DNA of 9,419 nt from Eubacteriales Family XIII. Incertae Sedis bacterium (GCA_031255695.1 JAIRSA010000147.1:1-9419), one strand, 5' to 3'; positions 1-6,177 are shown, counted from the stretch's first letter. The notes: generated by a model from the letters alone, not told the origin. Translations and numbers: made by a program.

Positions 1-170
1 AGCTTGTCGGCTTCGAGGCCAACACGGTCCTGTACAAGAAGGATGGCAGCAGCTATGTGCCGTCCAGGATAAACACTGGCCAGCTCAACTCCATCGGGAA
101 GGACGCGACCTACATCTTCCTGAAGACTGACGGCGACAAGGCATTCGACATCATCATCCAGGTGGACTAA
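1..170 (+). CDS. C-terminal end of an unrecognised protein (partial)
   Basis: An open frame enters from the left edge (first full codon at base 3) and ends at TAA 168-170, giving 55 residues that finish in FDIIIQVD. Codon choice (GGC, ATC, AAG, CTG) matches the real genes of the window, so it is very probably coding. The fragment is polar with alternating hydrophobic residues (TYIFLKTDGDKAFDIIIQV), which suggests a beta-rich domain such as occurs in exported or surface proteins. No family can be named from so little. A strong terminator 47 bases downstream shows that its transcription unit ends here, so it is not co-transcribed with the tolC-like gene. Confidence 0.75.
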   Translation, partial: LVGFEANTVLYKKDGSSYVPSRINTGQLNSIGKDATYIFLKTDGDKAFDIIIQVD

Positions 171-217
171 GGCATACTGGCCTAAACAAGGCTAGAAATA
201 CAGCATAAAAGCTAAAA

Positions 218-253
218 GGCGGCGGCCGGGCGATCCGGCCGCCGCCTTATTTT
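218..253 (+). terminator. Rho-independent terminator after the partial gene
   Basis: A perfect 12-bp GC-only stem (GGCGGCGGCCGG 218-229 with 235-246) closes a 5-nt loop GCGAT and is followed by TTATTTT (247-253). A-residues at 214-217 precede the stem, so it may also work weakly on the other strand. It isolates the upstream gene from the tolC-like gene. Confidence 0.9.
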
Positions 254-277
254 AATGGAATTGTAAAATTATATGAG

Positions 278-306
278 TTGTAAAGCGTCAAACAAGGGGG
301 TATAAT
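278..306 (+). promoter_or_regulatory. Predicted sigma-70/sigma-A promoter for the tolC-like gene
   Basis: TTGTAA (278-283, 4 of 6 to TTGACA), a 17-bp spacer, then a consensus TATAAT (301-306), all in an AT-rich island right after the upstream terminator. Transcription would start near 312-314, leaving a leader of about 105 nt before the start at 419. The run AAGGGGG just before TATAAT could also be read as a ribosome binding site for a 17-codon ORF starting at 307; the promoter reading is preferred because both hexamers and the spacing fit. Confidence 0.7.
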
Positions 307-336
307 ATGAGCATTGGTGATTTGAACGAATACGTT

Positions 337-370
337 GCCCATAGGCACAGCATGGGCTAGACAGGCTGTG
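337..370 (+). other. Possible H-type RNA pseudoknot in the tolC-like leader
   Basis: Two perfect 6-bp helices interlock. GCCCAT (337-342) pairs with ATGGGC (352-357), and CACAGC (346-351), lying in that loop, pairs with GCTGTG (365-370). Loop 1 is 3 nt (343-345), there is no base between the helices, and the last loop is 7 nt (358-364). These sizes fit the classic H-type geometry. Competing pairings exist with ATGCT at 386-390 and TGCTG at 392-396, so the leader could switch folds. It does not match a riboswitch consensus I recognise, and chance pairing is possible. Confidence 0.35.
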
Positions 371-418
371 TGGGCGGAAATCTGCATGCTCTGCTGGGAA
401 AGAAGGTAAATGAGAATT

Positions 419-1645
419 ATGGAAAAGAAATTGCTGAGTTTTGTTTTGTCGCTTACGCTCATTTTGGCTTGCGTGGCGCCGGCCTCGGCGGCTGACGGGG
501 ATGCCGCGCCGGCGCGCGAGATCGTGCCGAACATGGAATTCACCGGGAAGACGCTGACGCTCTCGCTCGAAGACGCGGTCAAGCTCATGACCACCAGCGG
601 CGCCGGCTTCGAAAGCGCCGTGCTGAAGAAGGAGACATCGGACGCCCAGGCCAAGGGGCAGGAAGAACTGTGGACAAGCTGGGTCAATACCAGCAACGCG
701 ATGTCGGGCCTATCGTTCAGGCTAGGGGCGGGCGCCATAAACCCACTGAGGACATTGAATGCGCAGATCGTCAAGATGACGCGCCCCTACCTGATATCGC
801 AGGCTGCCATACAGTACGAGATAGATATAAACACATTAGCCTATGAGACGACACAGGCCTACCACCAGGCCCTGCAGACTGAGGAGGCCATGCGCATAGC
901 GGGCGAGAACCTCCAGAACCAGAAGAACATACTGGCGAACACGGAAAAGAAGCTGTCGCAGGGCATGGTATCGAGGATGGACCTGCTGACGGCGGAGAGC
1001 GCCGTGCAGGACGCCGAGGTCAAGCTGGCCTCTGCGGCCACGGGCCTGAAGTCGATGAAGATGAGCTTCAACCAGAAGCTGAACCTGCCGATCATGCAGG
1101 ACGTGAAGCTGACGGGGACGCTCAAGATGGCCACAGCGCCGGGCATCGTGCTCAAGACGGCCATAGAGTCCGCGCTGTCCACGCGCAACGAGCTGAACAT
1201 GATACAGTACCAGATAGACAGGGCCCAGCTTGAGCTGGACGACAAGCAGTTTGTCTCAAGGTATTCCGCGGAATACCTGACCGCGACCCTCGCCGTGAGG
1301 CAGGCGGAGAAGACCATGCGCGACACTGCCCAGCTGATAGAGCTGGATATCCGCTCGCGCTATATGGGCATAAACGATATTGCCAGCGAGATAGCGGCCC
1401 TGCAGAAGACCGTGTCCAACGCGAAGGAGGGCTACCGCCTGGCAGAGCTTTCATACAACGCGGGCATGAACACCCTTGTGGATGTCCAGGGGGCCCAGCT
1501 GGCGTCCTTCCAGGCGCAGCTGGCGCTGGCCTCGAAGACGCTCGAATACAACCTGGCGATCAACGATTTCAGCATGGCGATAGGCTATGGCAAGGGAACC
1601 ACAGGGCAGGGGGCCGCCCAGGCCGAGTCCGCAACAGGGCAGTAG
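419..1645 (+). CDS. TolC-family outer membrane efflux-type protein, secreted
   Basis: A 408-residue protein with an N-terminal signal peptide (MEKKLLSFVLSLTLILACV..ASA, probable cleavage after residue 24). The mature part has the two-fold layout of the outer membrane efflux protein (OEP) family. The first repeat has a long coiled-coil segment with KKLSQGMVSRMDLLTAESAVQDAEVKL; the second has AKEGYRLAELSYNAGMNTLVDVQGAQ followed by a helix to the end. The x-x-G-M-x-(S/T)-x-x-(D/L) turns are typical of TolC helices. Family members form trimeric export channels with an inner-membrane pump and adaptor, neither of which is here. The start at 419 is chosen because the AAGG-type ribosome site (403-406) lies 12 nt away; ATG 410 in the same frame is only 3 nt from it. 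An alternative lipobox reading (ILAC) fits less well. The gene appears monocistronic, bounded by terminators on both sides. Confidence 0.85.
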   Translation: MEKKLLSFVLSLTLILACVAPASAADGDAAPAREIVPNMEFTGKTLTLSLEDAVKLMTTSGAGFESAVLKKETSDAQAKGQEELWTSWVNTSNAMSGLSFRLGAGAINPLRTLNAQIVKMTRPYLISQAAIQYEIDINTLAYETTQAYHQALQTEEAMRIAGENLQNQKNILANTEKKLSQGMVSRMDLLTAESAVQDAEVKLASAATGLKSMKMSFNQKLNLPIMQDVKLTGTLKMATAPGIVLKTAIESALSTRNELNMIQYQIDRAQLELDDKQFVSRYSAEYLTATLAVRQAEKTMRDTAQLIELDIRSRYMGINDIASEIAALQKTVSNAKEGYRLAELSYNAGMNTLVDVQGAQLASFQAQLALASKTLEYNLAINDFSMAIGYGKGTTGQGAAQAESATGQ

Positions 1646-1675
1646 CGGCGCTTTGCAGCATGAGGGGAAAACCAG

Positions 1676-1711
1676 CCGGCCGCCGCCAATGAGCGGCGGC
1701 CGGTATTTTTT
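1676..1711 (+). terminator. Rho-independent terminator after the tolC-like gene
   Basis: A perfect 11-bp stem (CCGGCCGCCGC 1676-1686 with 1693-1703), loop CAATGA, then TATTTTTT (1704-1711). The two arms are the same sequences as in the terminator at 218-253 but in swapped order. Confidence 0.9.
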
Positions 1712-1754
1712 AGGCGCAGGCTTGGCGCATGCCGGCCATTCGCCGCTGGCGCGC

Positions 1755-1771
1755 GCCGCCTGGCGGGCGGC
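1755..1771 (+). repeat. GC-only hairpin just before the sugar transferase start
   Basis: GCCGCC (1755-1760) and GGCGGC (1766-1771) pair around a 5-nt loop TGGCG. It ends 4 nt before ATG 1776 and 13 nt before ATG 1785 and has no T-tract, so it is not a terminator. If formed in mRNA it would lie beside the ribosome binding region of the next gene. Confidence 0.4.
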
Positions 1772-1784
1772 TTGGATGGAAAAG

Positions 1785-2408
1785 ATGCTTTACAGAAAAT
1801 ACTTTAAAAGGCTCCTGGATATATTGCTGTCCCTGGCCGCCATCGTGCTGCTGTCGCCGATCCTGGCGGCGCTGTGGGTATTGGTCCGCGTGAAGCTCGG
1901 CAGACCGGCGATCTTCACGCAGGAACGGCCGGGCAGAGACGGGAAGCTGTTCATGCTGCGCAAGTTCCGCAGCATGAGCGAGGAGAGGGACGCGGCCGGC
2001 GCCCTGCTGCCCGACGGGCTCAGGCTGCCGCCCTTCGGCGCCATGCTCAGGCGGACATCCCTTGACGAGCTGCCGGAGCTGTTCAACATACTGAAGGGCG
2101 ATATGAGCATCGTCGGCCCGCGCCCGCTGCTGGCGCGCTACCTGCCGCTATACACGCAGGAACAGGCCCGCAGGCACAGCGTCAGGCCTGGGCTAACCGG
2201 GCTGGCCCAGATCAGCGGCAGGAACGCGATAAGCTGGGAAGAGAAGTTCGAATATGATGTCTGGTACGCGGACCACCTGTCCGCCGCGCTGGACTTTAAG
2301 ATATTGGCGAAGACGGTGTCTGCGGTGCTGCGGAGGGAAGGGATATCCCAGGCCGATCAGGCCACCATGGAGGAGTTTCGGGGCAGTGCGCCCAAGGGGC
2401 AGGAGTAG
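1785..2408 (+). CDS. Undecaprenyl-phosphate sugar-1-phosphate transferase (PglC-like, short form)
   Basis: A 207-residue member of the bacterial sugar transferase family (monotopic phosphoglycosyl transferases). It moves a sugar-1-phosphate from a UDP-sugar to undecaprenyl phosphate on the cytoplasmic face, the first membrane step of glycan synthesis. Visible motifs are the N-terminal KRLLD and hydrophobic helix with the Ser-Pro break (S24-P25, re-entrant helix), FTQERPGRDGKLF and KFRSM (43-64), the catalytic Asp-Glu pair in TSLDELPELFN (D94, E95), GDMSIVGPRPLL (105-116), RPGLTGLAQISGRN (134-147) and a C-terminal YDVWYADHLSAALDFKI. Length and lack of extra membrane helices match the PglC class, not WbaP/WcaJ. 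The start at 1785 gives the typical N-terminus and has GGA-type bases 4-8 nt upstream; ATG 1776 is an in-frame alternative. The donor is inferred to be a 4-amino-6-deoxy-HexNAc from the next gene. No clear promoter is seen between the terminator and the start. Confidence 0.92.
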   Translation: MLYRKYFKRLLDILLSLAAIVLLSPILAALWVLVRVKLGRPAIFTQERPGRDGKLFMLRKFRSMSEERDAAGALLPDGLRLPPFGAMLRRTSLDELPELFNILKGDMSIVGPRPLLARYLPLYTQEQARRHSVRPGLTGLAQISGRNAISWEEKFEYDVWYADHLSAALDFKILAKTVSAVLRREGISQADQATMEEFRGSAPKGQE

Positions 2409-2437
2409 CCCACAGCGGCGAATGGAGGTGGCTGGAT

Positions 2438-3838
2438 ATGGGACAGAGGGCAATACCGCTTAGCGTGCCAAGGCTCAACGAAGAGATAATCGAAAACCTT
2501 GCGGAGTGCGTGCGCACGGGCTGGGTATCGACGGGCGGCCGCTTCATAGGCGAGTTTGAGGAAGCCATGGCGCGCTATCTAGGCGTGGGCGAGGCCGTGG
2601 GCTGCCAGAGCGGGACCGCCGGCCTGCACCTCGCCCTGCGCGTCCTGGGGGTTGGGCCGGGCGACGAGGTGATCGTCCCGACGCTGACCTTCATCGCGGC
2701 CGTAAACCCGGTCAGATACCAGGGGGCGGAACCTGTGTTCATGGACTGCGACGCGAATTTCTGCCTCGATCCGGCCAAGCTGGAGGCCTTCTGCCGCGAG
2801 GAGTGCCACATGACGGGGCGCGGCCTCGTGAACAGGGGAACAGGGCGGCGCATAGCCGCCGTGGTGGCCGTGCACGTGTTCGGGGATCTCGCCGACATGG
2901 AAGGGATCATGCGCGTGGCAGAGGCATACGGTCTGAAGGTCCTGGAAGACGCGACAGAGGCGCTGGGGGGCTATTACACGGAAGGCCGGTACAAGGGGCG
3001 TTTCGCCGGCACGATCGGCGACATGGGCGTGTATTCATTCAACGCCAACAAGATCATCACCACCGGCGGAGGGGGCATGATCGTCGCCAGGGAGCCGGGG
3101 GATATCGGCCGGGCGCGTTACCTTTCGCTGACCGCAAAGGACGACGGGCTTTTTTTTATACATGGCGATGTGGGCTACAACTACCGCATGCTGAATATAC
3201 AGGCGGCCTTCGGCGTGAGCCAGATCAAGGAGCTGGAGGCCTTCATAGACATAAAGGAGAGGAACTACAGGGCCTACCGCGACAGGATCGCGGAGATGGG
3301 GATACAGGGGCTGCGCCTGCTCCCGTACCGCCAAGGCATACGGGGCAACCACTGGTTCTACTCATTCGAGATCGGCGGCGTGAAGCTAGGGGCGGCCGAA
3401 GCCGCCCCGGCGGGCGGCGCTGCCACAGCTTCCGAAGCTGGCACAGCCTTCGCGGCGGCCGCCACCGCAGGAGCCATGGCCGCAGCTGGCGCAGCCGCCC
3501 CGGCCTTTGCGGCCGCCGCCGCAGGAGCCATGGCCTCCGCTGACGCAGCCGCCCCGGCCGTCGCCACCGCAGGAGCCATGGCCGCAGCTTCCGAAGCCGC
3601 CCCGGCCCCAGAAAACCCCCGCGATGCCTTGATGCGCGCGCTGATCGCCGAGGGGATACAGTGCCGGCCGGTGTGGCGCCTGTGCCATAGGCAGAAGGCC
3701 TATGAAAAAGCGCAGAGCTTCATGATCAGCCAAGCCCTGCGCTATGAGGAAACCATCCTGAACCTCCCCTGCTCGACCAGCCTGGTGGAGGGCGACGTGG
3801 CGTATATATGCGAGGCGGTCGGGCGATTGATGCGGTAG
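2438..3838 (+). CDS. LegC-family PLP aminotransferase with an internal Ala-rich insertion
   Basis: A 466-residue DegT/DnrJ/EryC1/StrS-family sugar aminotransferase, closest by motif to the LegC family: IPLSVPRLNEEIIEN, TGWVSTGGRFIGEFE (28-42), SGTAGLHLAL (58-67), GDEVIVPTLTFIAA, GRRIAAVVAVHVFGD, LEDATEALG (169-177, PLP-contacting D171), and FNANKIITTGGGGM (201-214) with the Schiff-base lysine K205. Family members transfer an amino group from glutamate to the C4 keto group of a nucleotide-linked 4-keto-6-deoxy-HexNAc. Residues 319-392 are an Ala-rich insertion absent from the family pattern; without it the length is 392, normal for the family. The expected C-terminal part then resumes (RDALMRALIAEGIQCRPVW, LNLPCSTSL). 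The ribosome site GGAGG (2424-2428) is 9 nt before ATG. The gap to the transferase is 29 nt, so the two are likely one operon. A run of eight T at 3150-3157 lies inside the gene. Catalytic residues are intact, so activity is plausible. Confidence 0.9.
   Translation: MGQRAIPLSVPRLNEEIIENLAECVRTGWVSTGGRFIGEFEEAMARYLGVGEAVGCQSGTAGLHLALRVLGVGPGDEVIVPTLTFIAAVNPVRYQGAEPVFMDCDANFCLDPAKLEAFCREECHMTGRGLVNRGTGRRIAAVVAVHVFGDLADMEGIMRVAEAYGLKVLEDATEALGGYYTEGRYKGRFAGTIGDMGVYSFNANKIITTGGGGMIVAREPGDIGRARYLSLTAKDDGLFFIHGDVGYNYRMLNIQAAFGVSQIKELEAFIDIKERNYRAYRDRIAEMGIQGLRLLPYRQGIRGNHWFYSFEIGGVKLGAAEAAPAGGAATASEAGTAFAAAATAGAMAAAGAAAPAFAAAAAGAMASADAAAPAVATAGAMAAASEAAPAPENPRDALMRALIAEGIQCRPVWRLCHRQKAYEKAQSFMISQALRYEETILNLPCSTSLVEGDVAYICEAVGRLMR
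3392..3613 (+). repeat. In-frame Ala-rich tandem-repeat insertion in the aminotransferase
   Basis: 222 bp encoding 74 residues, mostly Ala with some Gly, Pro, Met, Thr, Ser and Glu. Three clear units of 54, 48 and 48 bp start at 3464, 3518 and 3566, each carrying CCGCAGGAGCCATGGCC (3465, 3519, 3567). Their peptides are TAGAMAAAGAAAPAFAAA, AAGAMASADAAAPAVA and TAGAMAAASEAAPAPE. A more diverged unit lies at 3410-3463. The 15-mer CCGAAGCCGCCCCGG occurs at both ends (3396-3410 and 3591-3605), 195 bp apart, a multiple of three. GCTTCCGAAGC occurs at 3428 and 3587. An 8-bp hairpin (3389-3396 with 3401-3408) marks the left edge. Confidence 0.9.
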
Positions 3839-3862
3839 TATACTAGCCAGCCCGCCCTGCCC

Positions 3863-3990
3863 CAGGCAGGCAGACGCATCTGCGCTTTCGAAGCCTCAGC
3901 CGCCCGCCTCAGGCAGCCAACCGCGTCCACGCTTTCGAAGCCTCAGCCGCCCGGCGCGGCGCGGCCGCCCCCAGGCAGCCAAGCGCGTCC
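3863..3990. repeat. GC-rich interspersed direct repeats between convergent genes
   Basis: A 24-nt sequence is exactly repeated at 3883-3906 and 3930-3953 (it includes GCTTTCGAAGCCTCAGCCG). A companion motif CAGGCAGCCAA(C/G)CGCGTCC occurs at 3910-3928 and 3972-3990, with a partial copy (CAGGCAG) at 3863-3869. The array is therefore about two and a half units with periods of 47 and 62 bp. The core resembles GCTTCCGAAGCCGCCCCGG in the aminotransferase insertion. No T-tract terminator is seen for either convergent gene in 3839-4029. Confidence 0.8.
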
Positions 3991-4029
3991 GCGTCTTCGG
4001 CGTTTCATTGCTTTCGGCCCGCTCCGGCC

Positions 4030-6111
4030 CTATGCGCTGAGCGGGGCATCCTGGGCCGCCAGGGCCTCGCGCCTCAGTATGATCGAGTTGATCGCCAGCC
4101 CCAGCCCCAGAAGCCCGTAGAACAGGGGCATGACCGAGACGGTGCTGTCGTCCACTACGCCGGCGAAGGCGAAGCCCACGGTGCCGAAGAAGATGCCGGC
4201 GCCCGCGGCCGAACAGAAATCGTCGAACTTGCTGCGTGCATAGATGCGCGCGCTCTGGACGAAATATATCAGGAATATGGCCAGGAGCGCGATGACGGAG
4301 AGCACGCCGGTGCCGACGGCGGCGCCCAGATACATGTTGTGGGGCTTGTCAACGATGGTGGTGATGTTCCAGCCCGCGTTGTGCTTGCCCACATAGTCAT
4401 TGTGCGGGAAATAGAGCGCATATGTGTCGGCGCCGTGCCCGATGAACAGGGTGTCCTTCAGCATAGGTATGGTGCGCGACCATATGAAGCCGCGCCCGCT
4501 GCCGAAGCTGGTGTTGTTCTTCCAGCCCATCGAAGGGATCTTGGAGAGCTTCACGAGCTTGCCGGTCTCGGCGTAGTACGACAGCCCGTCGTCGGTGAGG
4601 CGGAAGCCCCACAGCTGCGGGTTGTCGGCCAGCCTGAATATGCAGGTGTCCCGGCTGCTGCTTTCGTCGCTGCCCGACGTCGCGGGGAAGAGCAGCACCG
4701 GCGAGAAACGCTGGTCATCGATGAGGAAGACAGAATTCTCCTTTTCGTCGCTATCCCTGAGCTTGGATGTCGTGGCCACCAGCGTGAGCGGCATGCCGTC
4801 CGAATCGCGGGCCGTCATGTCCGAACTGTCGGCAGGGTTGAACGCTATGGTGGCCTCATGGCCGTCAATGCTGAATGTGAGGCTATAGTCCACAGTCTCG
4901 AAATAGTCCAGGTGTGTGGCCGTGACGGCGGGCGTGTTGCCGCCTGTAGGGTCTGGGGTGCCTGGAACGCTGCCCGCGACCTCCGGCCTTGAGTTCAGGT
5001 TCAGGACGCTGATGATGGCGCTCTTGACCTCGGTGTACCAGCTGGAGCCTGAGTAGGAGAGCATGTAGCTGTGGGTGCCCGCAGCCACGATGGCGGTGAT
5101 CACGATGAGGGCCGCCACGGATTTCCACCATTTCAGCAGCTGCTTCCTGAGTATGAGCACGGCCGTGAGCACGACGAAGAACATGCCGAAAATGCCGCCC
5201 GACGAAGCCGCGCCTATGAGGTTGATCAGTATGAGCATGACGATCAGCCCCCACAGCGCCTTCTTGACGGGGCGCTTCTCGCTGAGGAACAGGAGGCCGA
5301 AGAGCGGTATGAGCAGCGTCAGGTAGAACGACACATAGTTTATATTGTAGACGGTCTGGTAGATCTCCCTGTTCTTGAACGTGAACGAGAGGAACTGGTT
5401 CCCCTCGGACGTGGCGCGGTCCACAAGCTCCCAGGTCGAGACGCCGTCGCTGTTGATCGTGTTCGGGAGCATCAGCTTCTGGCCCATGCCCGTGCGGAAA
5501 AAGTCGCGGTCCAGGAACTGGCTGATGCCGAGCAGGGAGAGCAGGATGGTCACGCCGGTCAGCGGGTACAGTATCCACTTGACGTTCCTCTCGGTGTTTA
5601 CGGAGTTGATTATGTAGAACAGCATGAACATATAGCAGATTATGGTGTAGGTCCCCTCAAACCTGTCGTTCCAGCCGTGCCACGCGAAGAGCTTGTATTC
5701 CGACGTGAGGTAGGAGACGAGCACCAGGGCCACGTATATGGCCATGGGCAGGTAAACAGCGCTTTTCTTTATCGCGAGGGACTGGGTGCAGAGCCTGTAT
5801 AGGAGCATCAGCAAGGCCGCAAAGGCGCAGATCACGATCAGCACGACCTTGTAATGGCTGAAGAAATCGACGAGTGCATTGGAGTTGCCGGTCCAATAGA
5901 ATGACGTCATGTCACGTGTGTAGTTGAACATCCGGATGATGACGATGACCACTGCGGTGAAAAGGGCGGCGGGCACAAGCTGCAGGCCGTATATGCCCTC
6001 GCCGGCCCCCTTGGCGTGGCTCATGGACCACAGATAGGCCGGATCCTTCGAGGCGGGGGGTTCGCCAATGCCCTTCTTGGCTTTGTTGGCGCTTGTTTTG
6101 TTTCTGCTCAT
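4030..6111 (-). CDS. O-antigen ligase/polymerase-like (Wzy/WaaL-type) integral membrane protein
   Basis: A 693-residue protein with a Lys-rich cytoplasmic N-tail and about 12 hydrophobic segments (near 43-61, 88-105, 117-134, 152-170, 179-197, 255-276, 286-300, 304-321, 331-347, 596-617, 633-652, 660-678). Between the last two groups lies a long hydrophilic domain (about 350-590), presumably outside the membrane. Family-like marks are AASSGGIFG (301-309), SGRGFIWSRTIPML (538-551), GHGADTYALYFPHNDY (558-573) and DKPHNMYLGAAVGTG (588-602), the last resembling the conserved His-containing loop near the active site of O-antigen ligases. Such proteins polymerise or transfer undecaprenyl-linked glycans. 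Residues about 375-530 look like an extra beta-rich domain starting with a Pro/Thr/Gly linker. The ribosome site AAGGAG (6123-6128, minus strand) is 11 nt before ATG. Whether it is a polymerase, a ligase or a protein glycosyltransferase cannot be told from the sequence. Confidence 0.82.
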   Translation of the reverse strand: MSRNKTSANKAKKGIGEPPASKDPAYLWSMSHAKGAGEGIYGLQLVPAALFTAVVIVIIRMFNYTRDMTSFYWTGNSNALVDFFSHYKVVLIVICAFAALLMLLYRLCTQSLAIKKSAVYLPMAIYVALVLVSYLTSEYKLFAWHGWNDRFEGTYTIICYMFMLFYIINSVNTERNVKWILYPLTGVTILLSLLGISQFLDRDFFRTGMGQKLMLPNTINSDGVSTWELVDRATSEGNQFLSFTFKNREIYQTVYNINYVSFYLTLLIPLFGLLFLSEKRPVKKALWGLIVMLILINLIGAASSGGIFGMFFVVLTAVLILRKQLLKWWKSVAALIVITAIVAAGTHSYMLSYSGSSWYTEVKSAIISVLNLNSRPEVAGSVPGTPDPTGGNTPAVTATHLDYFETVDYSLTFSIDGHEATIAFNPADSSDMTARDSDGMPLTLVATTSKLRDSDEKENSVFLIDDQRFSPVLLFPATSGSDESSSRDTCIFRLADNPQLWGFRLTDDGLSYYAETGKLVKLSKIPSMGWKNNTSFGSGRGFIWSRTIPMLKDTLFIGHGADTYALYFPHNDYVGKHNAGWNITTIVDKPHNMYLGAAVGTGVLSVIALLAIFLIYFVQSARIYARSKFDDFCSAAGAGIFFGTVGFAFAGVVDDSTVSVMPLFYGLLGLGLAINSIILRREALAAQDAPLSA

Positions 6112-6177
6112 ATGGGGGGATGCTCCTTAATCATAAATATTGATATATGCTCATTCTGTGCGGGCGGAATCATTAAC

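Noticed and set aside
1587..1784. 63-codon upstream extension of the sugar transferase frame
   Set aside because: It overlaps the tolC-like gene and runs through the terminator hairpin; the translation is Gly/Pro/Arg-rich and unlike the family, whose N-terminus begins at the MLYRKYFKRLLD segment.
3386..3733. Gly/Cys-rich minus-strand frame (GSCGHGSCGG repeats) opposite the Ala-rich insert
   Set aside because: It is the reverse reading of the GCC/GCA repeats and extends into a plainly coding plus-strand region; no start context was seen.
3863..3990. CRISPR-like array
   Set aside because: Only two full repeats of 24 nt, unequal spacers that themselves share sequence, and no cas genes nearby.
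4339..4992. 217-codon plus-strand frame inside the ligase-like gene
   Set aside because: Val/Arg/Gly-rich shadow of the minus-strand coding sequence, which has coherent membrane segments and family motifs.
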